From NCBI GenBank assembly GCA_028715315.1, contig JAQUSA010000073.1, positions 1 to 5,672 on the forward strand: 5,672 nt of DNA. The letters run 5' to 3'. This DNA comes from Candidatus Omnitrophota bacterium (GTDB lineage: Bacteria > Omnitrophota > Gorgyraeia > Pluralincolimonadales > Pluralincolimonadaceae). Position 1 is the stretch's first letter, and every line of letters starts with the position of its first letter. The notes beneath the pieces are model-generated. The model worked only from the letters and a program-made list of their open reading frames with translations. It searched no databases and was not told where the DNA came from. Positions 1 through 5,672 of this stretch are shown in pieces. The translations under genes were made by a program, and so were the position numbers.

Positions 1-1418
1 ATAATACCCTCACGAGGAAGACCGAAGAGTTCAAGCCGATAAAAGAGGGCGAAGTCCGCATGTATGTTTGCGGCGTCACCGTATACGACGAGTGCCATCT
101 CGGTCACGCGCGCAGCGCGTTCATATTCGATTTCATTAGGAGCTATTTCGCCTACCGCGGGTATAAGGTCACGTTCGTCAAGAACATAACCGACGTCGAC
201 GACAAGATAATCAATAAGGCCCGCGATGAGGCCGCCGACAAAAAGTCGCCGCTCTTCGGCAGGGACCTGAATACCGCCTCCAGGGAGATCGCCGAACGCT
301 ATACCAGGAGCTTTTACGGCGATATGGAAGCCCTCGGCATAGCGCACGCCGATAAGGAGCCCAAGGCGACCGAGCATATAAAAGATATAATAAGCATGAT
401 AAGCACCCTTATAGAGAAGGGGCACGCCTACGCGTCGGGCGGCGACGTATATTTCGACGTGCGCAGTTTCTCCGGCTACGGCAAACTTTCACACCAGGAC
501 AAGGACCAGATGCTCGGGGATGCTCATCCCGGCAAACTTGAAAAAAAGAGGGATTCGCTAGATTTCGCGCTATGGAAATCCGCTAAACCGAGCGAACCGG
601 AATGGGATTCTCCGTGGGGCAAGGGCAGGCCGGGATGGCATATAGAGTGTTCGGCGATGTCCACCAAGTATCTCGGCGATAATTTTGATATCCACGGCGG
701 CGGCCGCGACCTGATATTCCCGCACCATGAGAACGAGGTCGCGCAGTCGGAATGCACCACAGGCAAGCCCTTCGCCAACTACTGGATTCATAACGGCCTT
801 TTGACCATAAACAGCGAAAAGATGTCCAAATCCCTCGGAAATTATGTGTCTATAAAGGGCGTCCTCGAGCGTTACCCCGCGGATGTGCTTAAGATCTTCT
901 TCCTCGGAACGCACTATTCCCATCCGATAGATTTCACGTGGGATAAGATGGACACGGCCAGGAGCGGTTACGAGAGATTTGTGGTGCTTCTGGACAAGAT
1001 AGACAGGCGGCTCTCCGGAGAGGCCGGCATCCCGGCCAAAAAGGACAAGGATATTGAAGATGCGAAGGCGCGGTTCATCGAGGCGATGGACGGGGACTTC
1101 AATACGCCGTCCGCGCTCGGAGCGCTCTTCGACCTCGTGAGCGCCGCGAACAAAATTGTTGATAGAAATGACGATATTTCTGTGCTAAAATACATAAAAG
1201 ATACCCTGCTGGAAACAGGCGGGGTGCTTGGGCTCAGTTTCGCGCCGGCTGCGGCCGGCCTGTCCGACGCCGAGATACAGAAGCTCGTTGACGCCCGCAT
1301 AGAGGCGAAGAAGAGGAAGGATTTCGGCGATTCGGACCGGATAAGGGTGGAGCTGAACCAAAAAGGCGTGATACTCGAAGACGACAAAGACAAAACCTAC
1401 TGGAGACGGAAAGTTTAA
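1..1418 (+). CDS. cysS: Cysteinyl-tRNA synthetase, 5' end cut by window edge
   Basis: Cytoplasmic class I aminoacyl-tRNA synthetase that charges tRNA-Cys with cysteine using ATP. The reading frame is already open at base 3 and reads NTLTRKTEEFKPI before the ATG at base 60, matching residues 6 onward of E. coli CysS. The true start therefore lies about five codons upstream of the window and the ATG at 60 is internal. Counting from that ATG, visible motifs are MYVCGVTVYD with zinc-ligand Cys4, the HIGH-box variant HLGH (13-16), the remaining probable zinc ligands Cys197 (GWHIECSAM), His222 and Glu226 (HHENE), and the KMSKS loop KMSKSLGN from residue 254. The C-terminal helical anticodon-binding region ends in the family-typical WRRKV. 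Compared with E. coli, roughly 13 extra residues follow the DDKII motif. The stop codon directly abuts the next gene's ATG. Identification is secure. Confidence 0.97.
   Translation, partial: NTLTRKTEEFKPIKEGEVRMYVCGVTVYDECHLGHARSAFIFDFIRSYFAYRGYKVTFVKNITDVDDKIINKARDEAADKKSPLFGRDLNTASREIAERYTRSFYGDMEALGIAHADKEPKATEHIKDIISMISTLIEKGHAYASGGDVYFDVRSFSGYGKLSHQDKDQMLGDAHPGKLEKKRDSLDFALWKSAKPSEPEWDSPWGKGRPGWHIECSAMSTKYLGDNFDIHGGGRDLIFPHHENEVAQSECTTGKPFANYWIHNGLLTINSEKMSKSLGNYVSIKGVLERYPADVLKIFFLGTHYSHPIDFTWDKMDTARSGYERFVVLLDKIDRRLSGEAGIPAKKDKDIEDAKARFIEAMDGDFNTPSALGALFDLVSAANKIVDRNDDISVLKYIKDTLLETGGVLGLSFAPAAAGLSDAEIQKLVDARIEAKKRKDFGDSDRIRVELNQKGVILEDDKDKTYWRRKV
1159..1191 (+). promoter_or_regulatory. 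Possible internal promoter in the 3' part of cysS (weak)
   Basis: An AT-rich island of about 50 bases interrupts otherwise GC-rich coding sequence. It contains TGCTAAAAT (1183-1191), an extended -10-like element. Upstream lie TTGATA (1159-1164; 5 of 6 consensus bases, but a long 21-base spacer) and TAGAAA (1163-1168; 4 of 6 bases, 17-base spacer). It sits about 230 bases before the permease genes and could give them cysS-independent transcription. It may equally be a chance effect of lysine, isoleucine and asparagine codons in a surface region of CysS. Confidence 0.18.
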
Positions 1419-2357
1419 ATGCGAATGAACGCCCGCGCCAAAGAGACTCTCGCAGCTTACGGTTTTTTAGCCCCTAACCTGATAGGTTTCATGGTATTCA
1501 CTTTTGTGCCGGTCTTCTTCTCGCTGGTCCTGAGCTTCTATAAGTGGGACATACTGACTACCCCGCAGTTCATCGGCTTCGATAATTTCATACACCTGCT
1601 CGGGTTCGGAAGGGACCCGGTGACGAACCACATTATCGCAAAGGACCCGAAATTCTGGCAGTACCTCTGGAACACCGTCTTCCTGATGTTCTCGATACCC
1701 GTATGCATGATGGCCTCGCTCGCGCTCGCGATAGCGCTCAACCGCAAGGTCCGCTTCGAGTCGATGTTCAGGACCATATTCTTCCTGCCTTCCATATGCC
1801 CCGGAGTCGCGATATCGATACTTTGGCTCTGGATATTCAATCCCGAATACGGCATGTTGAATAACATAATATATTGGGGCGGGAAACTGATGGGTTTCAA
1901 CCTCATGGGCCCGTTGTGGCTGAACTCGCCGGGATGGGCGAAGCCGGCCCTTATGCTCATGAATTTCTGGATAGCGATAGGCGGCATGAACATGATACTC
2001 TACCTCGCCGCGCTGCAGGGCATACCTAGGGATTTCTACGAGGCGGCCGAGATCGACGGCGCCAACGGGTGGCAGAAGTTCTGGGCGATAACATGGCCGC
2101 AGATAAGCCCGACGACATTCTTCATAGCCATCATGAGCATCATAGGCGGCTTCCAGGGCGGTTTCATGCAGGCGTATATAATGACGGGCGGCGGCCCCGG
2201 CGGCGCGACCACGACAATAGAATATTATATCTTCAATAACCTGTATACATGGCAGAACGTCGGCTACGCGGCCGCGATCGCGTGGTTCCTGTTCATGGTC
2301 ATATTCGTCGTCTCGCTTATCAACTGGAGATTCGGCGGCAAACTGGTCCACTACTAA
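1419..2357 (+). CDS. CUT1-type sugar ABC transporter permease, MalF/UgpA-like
   Basis: Inner-membrane subunit of a binding-protein-dependent importer, probably for a sugar, oligosaccharide or polyol phosphate; the substrate cannot be read from sequence. The 312-residue protein shows about six hydrophobic segments, near residues 14-41, 83-106, 118-140, 173-197, 230-250 and 283-302. The cytoplasmic EAA loop that contacts the ATPase is clear: EAAEIDGANGWQKFW from residue 208, ending WPQI where LPxI is commoner. The TGGGPGGAT stretch (256-264) is also typical of MalF/UgpA-type permeases. The loop between the first two membrane segments is somewhat long (about residues 44-82), but there is no large MalF-type periplasmic domain. 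The ATG follows the cysS stop with no gap; a purine-rich GGAAAG (1408-1413) precedes it, and a second in-frame ATG at 1425 is possible. It pairs with the next gene. No binding protein or ATPase gene is in the window. Confidence 0.93.
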   Translation: MRMNARAKETLAAYGFLAPNLIGFMVFTFVPVFFSLVLSFYKWDILTTPQFIGFDNFIHLLGFGRDPVTNHIIAKDPKFWQYLWNTVFLMFSIPVCMMASLALAIALNRKVRFESMFRTIFFLPSICPGVAISILWLWIFNPEYGMLNNIIYWGGKLMGFNLMGPLWLNSPGWAKPALMLMNFWIAIGGMNMILYLAALQGIPRDFYEAAEIDGANGWQKFWAITWPQISPTTFFIAIMSIIGGFQGGFMQAYIMTGGGPGGATTTIEYYIFNNLYTWQNVGYAAAIAWFLFMVIFVVSLINWRFGGKLVHY

Positions 2358-2368
2358 AGGGTCGGCAC

Positions 2369-3253
2369 ATGGATAAGAAACAGCAACCCAGGAGCGCGGT
2401 TAGTTTGAGCGAAGCGGCGCAGAAGGAGAAAGCGCTGCAGGTCTTCGCGTATGCGGTGCTCGGTATCGGCGCGCTCTCGATGATCATGCCGTTCCTCTGG
2501 ATGATAACGACCTCGCTGAAGACGCTCGACGCGATATATATACGCCCGAAGAACTGGATACAGATGTTCATCCCGACGATGTTCATCTGGGATAATTACG
2601 TCCAGTCTTTCAAGGTGGTCCCGTTCGCGAAGTTCTACATGAATTCGATAATAGTCGGCATCGCGGTGACGGTCGGGCAGGTCTTCACGAGTTCGCTGGC
2701 GGCCTACGCCTTTTCGCGCCTCGAGTTCAAGGGCAGGGACAAGCTCTTCTTCGCGTACCTCGCGACTATGATGATACCGGGGTCTGTCACGATGATCCCC
2801 GTTTATGTGCTTATGAGGCTTTTCAATTGGGTCGATACTTATAATGCGCTGATCATCCCCGCGATATTCTCGGCATACGGCACTTTCATGCTGCGTCAGT
2901 TCTTCATGACCCTGCCGAAAGACCTGGAAGACGCCGCGAAGATAGACGGATGCGGGTTCTTCCGCATCTATACTACGATAATCTTGCCGCTCTCGAAGCC
3001 GGCCCTCGCGACTCTTACCGTATTTACCTTCATGGGCAACTGGGGGTCCTTCATGTGGCCCTTGCTTGTCACTAACTCGGTAGGTATGAGGACGCTGCCT
3101 ATTGGGCTCGAATCATTTAAGACGCAATATTCCACCGACTGGCATTTCCTTATGGCCGGTTCGGTGATGGCGATGCTCCCGATCGTCATTATTTTCATCT
3201 TCACACAGCGCTACTTCGTAGAGTCCATCAAGCTTACCGGCGTAAAGGGATAA
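2369..3253 (+). CDS. CUT1-type sugar ABC transporter permease, MalG/UgpE-like
   Basis: Second membrane subunit expected to form a heterodimer with the preceding permease. The 294-residue protein has a charged cytoplasmic N-terminus and then about six hydrophobic segments near residues 26-48, 91-114, 125-148, 158-180, 211-232 and 260-280. The EAA loop reads LEDAAKIDGCGFFRIY (Asp188 in place of the usual Glu) followed by ILPLSKPAL. Upstream are AYAFSRLEFKGRD and YGTFMLRQFF, and downstream NWGSFMWPLLV, all characteristic of the MalG/UgpE branch. I chose the ATG at 2369 because AAAGGG (2356-2361) lies 7 bases upstream and the gene then starts 11 bases after its partner. The frame is open further upstream, to an ATG at 2249, but that would add a non-homologous, arginine-rich 40 residues overlapping the first permease. 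Substrate is unknown. Confidence 0.93.
   Translation: MDKKQQPRSAVSLSEAAQKEKALQVFAYAVLGIGALSMIMPFLWMITTSLKTLDAIYIRPKNWIQMFIPTMFIWDNYVQSFKVVPFAKFYMNSIIVGIAVTVGQVFTSSLAAYAFSRLEFKGRDKLFFAYLATMMIPGSVTMIPVYVLMRLFNWVDTYNALIIPAIFSAYGTFMLRQFFMTLPKDLEDAAKIDGCGFFRIYTTIILPLSKPALATLTVFTFMGNWGSFMWPLLVTNSVGMRTLPIGLESFKTQYSTDWHFLMAGSVMAMLPIVIIFIFTQRYFVESIKLTGVKG
3244..3250 (+). promoter_or_regulatory. Ribosome binding site of tmk inside the preceding gene
   Basis: AAAGGGA in the last codons of the MalG-like permease lies 6 bases before the tmk ATG at 3257. It supports that start and suggests tmk translation is coupled to the permease, since the two genes are only 3 bases apart. Confidence 0.6.
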
Positions 3254-3256
3254 CAG

Positions 3257-3871
3257 ATGCGGCTGGGGAAATTCATCACTATCGAGGGACCCGAGGGTTC
3301 GGGTAAATCGACGCATTCGCGCCTGCTTTGCGGCTATCTGCGCCGCAATGGGCGCAAGGTCGTCCATACGCGCGAGCCCGGCGGCACCGGGATATCGGAA
3401 GCCGTCAGGCAGATACTCCTCAGCAATAAGAATAAAGGCATGGCCGACGCCTGTGAGCTGCTGCTCTTCATGGCCGCGCGCGCCCAGATAGTCGAAGAGG
3501 TGATAAAGCCCGCGCTGAAGAAAGGATATATCGTCGTCTGCGACAGGTTCCACGACGCGACCGTCGCCTACCAGGGCTACGGCGCCGGCATGGACCTCCG
3601 GACGATAGAGTCGATGCGCAAGCTGGCGACCGGCGGGCTCAAGCCCGACCTTACGGTCTTGCTCGATGTCGAGAGCGGAATAGGCCTCAGGCGCGGCGGC
3701 GCGCACGACAGGATGGAGACGAAATCGCCGGGTTTCCATAAGAGGGTAAGGAACGGATACCTGAGGCTTGCCGCGAAGGAACCCCGCAGGGTCAAAGTCA
3801 TATGCACGACACGCTCTTCCGTAAATGATGTCCAGGAAAGAGTGAGGGAAGCGGTTAATAATGTCATTTAG
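3257..3871 (+). CDS. tmk: Thymidylate (dTMP) kinase
   Basis: Cytoplasmic enzyme that phosphorylates dTMP to dTDP with ATP, a required step in dTTP synthesis. The 204-residue length is normal for the family. Visible motifs are the P-loop GPEGSGKST (residues 11-19), the substrate-site REPGGTG segment, DRF at 96-98 followed by HDATVAYQG, and an arginine-containing LID region (RRGGAHDRME) followed by FHKRVRNGYL. A glutamate in the P-loop combined with arginines in the LID is the arrangement of the bacterial (type II) enzymes. The start has a good AAAGGGA site, and the 3' end overlaps holB by 11 bases. Its closeness to holB is common across bacteria and fits joint supply of precursor and replication machinery. 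No key residue appears to be missing. Confidence 0.96.
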   Translation: MRLGKFITIEGPEGSGKSTHSRLLCGYLRRNGRKVVHTREPGGTGISEAVRQILLSNKNKGMADACELLLFMAARAQIVEEVIKPALKKGYIVVCDRFHDATVAYQGYGAGMDLRTIESMRKLATGGLKPDLTVLLDVESGIGLRRGGAHDRMETKSPGFHKRVRNGYLRLAAKEPRRVKVICTTRSSVNDVQERVREAVNNVI

Positions 3872-4829
3872 CGGGATAATAGGGCAGGATCTTGCCGTAG
3901 ACCTTTTGAAGAGGGCGATGACCGAGGGCCGCCTCGCGCATGCCTATCTTTTTATCGGCCCTGAAGGTACCGGCAAGTCGTTGCTTGCCCGTATATTCGC
4001 GAAGGCGCTCAATTGCGAAAAGCCGGGGCCGGCCGACCCGTGCGGCGAATGCGTATCCTGCAGGAAGATAGAGGGCGGGATCCATCCCGACGTGATAACG
4101 GTCTCCCCCGAAGGCAAATCGGTGCAGATAGGGATAGACGCGATCCGCAGGATGGAAGGATCGATGTCGCTGAAGCCTTACGAGGGCAGGACGAAAGTAT
4201 TCATAATAGACGGCGCGGACAGGATGACCGAGGAGTCGGCGAATTCGCTGTTGAAGACCCTCGAAGAGCCGCCGAAGGACACGGTAATAGTCCTTTTGGC
4301 CTCGAATATGTTCAAGCTGCAGCCGACGATAGTCTCGCGCTGCCAGAAAGTATTGTTCCATCCCCTGGGCGAGCGCCCGATAATGAAGGAACTGATCGAG
4401 CGTTACGGCCTGGACGAGAAGAGGGCATTGTGCGTATCCAGGTTCTCCGAAGGGCGGCTCGGCAAGGCTGTCGAAGTGCTAGAGGGCGAACTGCTCGAGG
4501 GCAGGAACAGGATAGTCGATGATTTCCTGGTCCCGAAGGCGGCGGGTTACGAGGATACGTGGCTCTACGCAGAGCCGAGAGAGAAGGTCAATGAGGCGCT
4601 GAACGCGCTGGCGGTATATTTCCGGGACCTGCTGGTCTTCAGCCTTTCGAAGGACCAGGGGCTACTCGTGAACCTCGATAAGGCGGCAGACATCGCGCGC
4701 GATTCGGCGAAATTCACGGCGGACAGGCTGGAAAACATAATCGATAACATCGCCGCTACGCAGGACGAGATAAAAAGGAACGCGAATATCAAGATCGCGC
4801 TTTCCTGCCTGCGGCTTAACATAACCTAG
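3861..4829 (+). CDS. holB: DNA polymerase III, delta-prime subunit of the clamp loader
   Basis: AAA+ subunit of the clamp-loader complex that places the sliding clamp on primed DNA. The 322-residue protein begins SFSGIIGQD. It has a complete P-loop GPEGTGKS (33-40), four cysteines at 52, 61, 64 and 67 forming the zinc module usual in DnaX/HolB proteins, then IIDGAD (115-120) where the ATPase-active DnaX has a DExH-type Walker B, and the SRC motif (159-161) that supplies the arginine finger. The lack of a catalytic Walker B glutamate, the short length and the position after tmk all favour delta-prime over DnaX. The C-terminal collar-like region is divergent but ends in the common NANIKIALSCL pattern. 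AGGGAAG (3845-3851), inside tmk, serves as ribosome binding site. ATP binding without hydrolysis is possible but is an inference. Confidence 0.94.
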   Translation: MSFSGIIGQDLAVDLLKRAMTEGRLAHAYLFIGPEGTGKSLLARIFAKALNCEKPGPADPCGECVSCRKIEGGIHPDVITVSPEGKSVQIGIDAIRRMEGSMSLKPYEGRTKVFIIDGADRMTEESANSLLKTLEEPPKDTVIVLLASNMFKLQPTIVSRCQKVLFHPLGERPIMKELIERYGLDEKRALCVSRFSEGRLGKAVEVLEGELLEGRNRIVDDFLVPKAAGYEDTWLYAEPREKVNEALNALAVYFRDLLVFSLSKDQGLLVNLDKAADIARDSAKFTADRLENIIDNIAATQDEIKRNANIKIALSCLRLNIT

Positions 4830-4834
4830 GGGGA
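4828..4834 (+). promoter_or_regulatory. Purine-rich ribosome binding site before ricT
   Basis: AGGGGGA begins within the holB stop codon. Its core (4828-4833) ends only one base before the ATG at 4835 but seven bases before an in-frame TTG at 4841. The spacing is too short for the ATG by usual standards, so the real start could be the TTG, which would remove two residues. Confidence 0.5.
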
Positions 4835-5659
4835 ATGGAATTGTACGAAGTCATCCAGATAAGGCTCAGGGAAGGCGGCAAGACCCAGTACTATGAACTG
4901 GGCAACACGAAGCCGAAGATAGGAGATACCGTTGTTGTCGAGGCGGACAGGGGGCTCGATTACGGCGACGCGATATCGGACGTCGAATCCGTTGCCAAGC
5001 TGACGGGAGAAGAGCCCGTACGGAAGATATTGAGGATAGCCACGGCCGCGGACATCGACCAGATAAAGAAGAACCGCGAGAAGACCAGGGAGGCGTTCAC
5101 GACCTGCCAGAAGAAGATAATCGAGCACGGCCTTAAGATGAAGCTGATCGAGGCCGAATATTCATTCGACAGGTCGAAGCTGCTCTTTTATTTCACGGCC
5201 GACGGCCGCGTGGATTTCAGGGAGCTGGTCAAGGACCTCGCGCGGATATTCAAGGCAAGGATAGAGCTGAAGCAGATAGGCGTACGCGACGAGGCGCGCC
5301 TTCTCGGAGGGTTCGGCCCCTGCGGCAAGGCGCTCTGCTGCGCGACATTCCTGAAGGATTTCGAGCCGGTCACGATAAAGATGGCGAAGGAACAGAACCT
5401 CCCGCTCAACCCGGCCAAGATCTCGGGCGTTTGCGGCAGGCTCATGTGCTGCCTCGGCTACGAGCATAAGCTCTATCTGGAACTTTTAAGGGGGCTCCCG
5501 AAGGAAGGCGACAAGATCAGCGCCGAAGGCATCGCCGGAAAGGTAGTCTCCGTGAACGCGCTGAAACGCGCGGTGACCGTAGATTGCGGGGACGGCAAGT
5601 ACACCGAGATCGCGTGCAGCTGCCCGCAGGGATGCAAGCTGCACATCCGTAAAAAATGA
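4835..5659 (+). CDS. ricT: RicT/YaaT-like PSP1-domain protein
   Basis: Homologue of Bacillus subtilis RicT (YaaT). There it joins RicA (YmcA) and RicF (YlbF) in an iron-sulfur complex that binds RNase Y and promotes maturation of certain mRNAs, affecting biofilm formation, competence and sporulation. Length (274 residues) matches. The centre is almost invariant: HGLKMKLIEAEYSFDR, FYFTADGRVDFRELVKDLAR, IGVRDEARLLGGFGPCG. Conserved cysteines are Cys163, Cys168 and Cys169 (GPCGKALCC) and Cys200, Cys205 and Cys206 (GVCGRLMCC), with Cys90 in the TTCQKK segment. The C-terminus differs from the Bacillus protein as I recall it: it carries Cys251, Cys261, Cys263 and Cys267 (CSCPQGC) and a basic tail. 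The gene follows holB by 5 bases, as it does in Bacillus, and its last four bases overlap the next start codon. In this organism the role in RNA processing is inferred, since the partners are not seen. Confidence 0.93.
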   Translation: MELYEVIQIRLREGGKTQYYELGNTKPKIGDTVVVEADRGLDYGDAISDVESVAKLTGEEPVRKILRIATAADIDQIKKNREKTREAFTTCQKKIIEHGLKMKLIEAEYSFDRSKLLFYFTADGRVDFRELVKDLARIFKARIELKQIGVRDEARLLGGFGPCGKALCCATFLKDFEPVTIKMAKEQNLPLNPAKISGVCGRLMCCLGYEHKLYLELLRGLPKEGDKISAEGIAGKVVSVNALKRAVTVDCGDGKYTEIACSCPQGCKLHIRKK

Positions 5660-5672
5660 GCAAATTTTACCT
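5656..5672 (+). CDS. metG: Start of probable methionyl-tRNA synthetase, cut by window edge
   Basis: Only MSKFYL is visible, in an ATG that overlaps the ricT stop as ATGA. Methionyl-tRNA synthetases often begin with a Lys-Phe-Tyr-(Ile/Leu) strand just ahead of TTPIYY, and the metG homologue (metS) lies a few genes downstream of yaaT in Bacillus. The overlap argues for translational coupling to ricT. The call rests on six residues and on gene context. Confidence 0.6.

Noticed and set aside
60..62. ATG as the start of cysS
   Set aside because: Codons from base 3 encode the conserved NTLTR...EEFKPI segment that precedes MYVCG in CysS proteins, so the gene starts outside the window.
1244..1259. 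GCCGGC-TGCG-GCCGGC inverted repeat, possible terminator
   Set aside because: It lies inside the cysS coding region, has no following T-run, and is explained by alanine/glycine codons in a GC-rich gene.
1467..2351. Long open frame of 294 codons on the minus strand
   Set aside because: It lies wholly within the MalF-like permease. Its product is an arginine-, glutamate- and tyrosine-rich sequence with no recognisable motif, as expected from reading hydrophobic membrane codons backwards. The + strand gene is clear.
2249..2368. Upstream extension of the MalG-like permease
   Set aside because: It would add 40 arginine-rich residues read out of frame from the first permease, with no family support. 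The ATG at 2369 has a well-spaced AAAGGG.
2840..2845. Perfect TATAAT hexamer in the MalG-like gene
   Set aside because: It is the Tyr-Asn codon pair TAT AAT with no extended -10 and no acceptable -35 at 16-18 bases. Probably chance.
4013..4522. Open frame of 169 codons in another + frame inside holB
   Set aside because: The product is Arg/Asp/Gly-rich and low in complexity, a typical shadow of GC-rich coding sequence. HolB motifs in the main frame are continuous.
3861..4829. holB as a short dnaX (tau/gamma)
   Set aside because: The P-loop and zinc module are shared, but the Walker B lacks the DExH-type glutamate, the length is about 320 residues, and the tmk-holB context is standard.
1..5672. 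Novel defence system, mobile element, CRISPR array, tRNA or riboswitch
   Set aside because: Coding sequence fills all but about 20 bases. No direct-repeat arrays, transposase motifs, tRNA-like folds or leader regions were seen on either strand.

Overview
The window is a gene-dense stretch of bacterial chromosome with every gene on the + strand. It holds six genes that are complete or nearly so, plus the first codons of a seventh. The order is cysS (missing about five N-terminal codons), two sugar-type ABC transporter permeases, tmk, holB, ricT (yaaT, PSP1 family) and the start of what is probably metG. Gaps between genes run from 11 bases down to overlaps of 11 bases. There is no room for terminators or classical promoters between them, so this looks like one operon with translational coupling at several junctions.

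Organism: base composition is moderately GC-rich. ATA (Ile) and AGG (Arg) codons are used heavily in all genes, including the permeases. Together with a RicT protein in a tmk-holB-ricT-metG cluster, this resembles uncultivated lineages such as Candidatus Omnitrophota or related phyla more than E. coli-like or Bacillus-like bacteria. That placement is an inference with low confidence; a marker-gene tree would be needed to settle it.

Layout: bases 1-1418 encode cysteinyl-tRNA synthetase. Bases 1419-3253 encode the two inner-membrane subunits (MalF/UgpA-like and MalG/UgpE-like) of a CUT1-type carbohydrate importer; its binding protein and ATPase are not in the window. Bases 3257-4829 encode thymidylate kinase (dTTP supply) and the clamp-loader delta-prime subunit. 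Bases 4835-5659 encode RicT. From 5656 a new reading frame begins MSKFYL, as many methionyl-tRNA synthetases do.

How the genes fit together: the flanks are translation genes (cysS, probable metG), and the middle is DNA precursor synthesis and replication plus RicT, a partner of RNA processing in Bacillus. The tmk-holB-ricT-metG part is a reduced version of the Bacillus tmk-darA-yaaR-holB-yaaT-yabA...metS neighbourhood. The transporter pair is the odd element. I see no mobile element, CRISPR array, RNA gene or clearly novel system; the region is mostly ordinary housekeeping.
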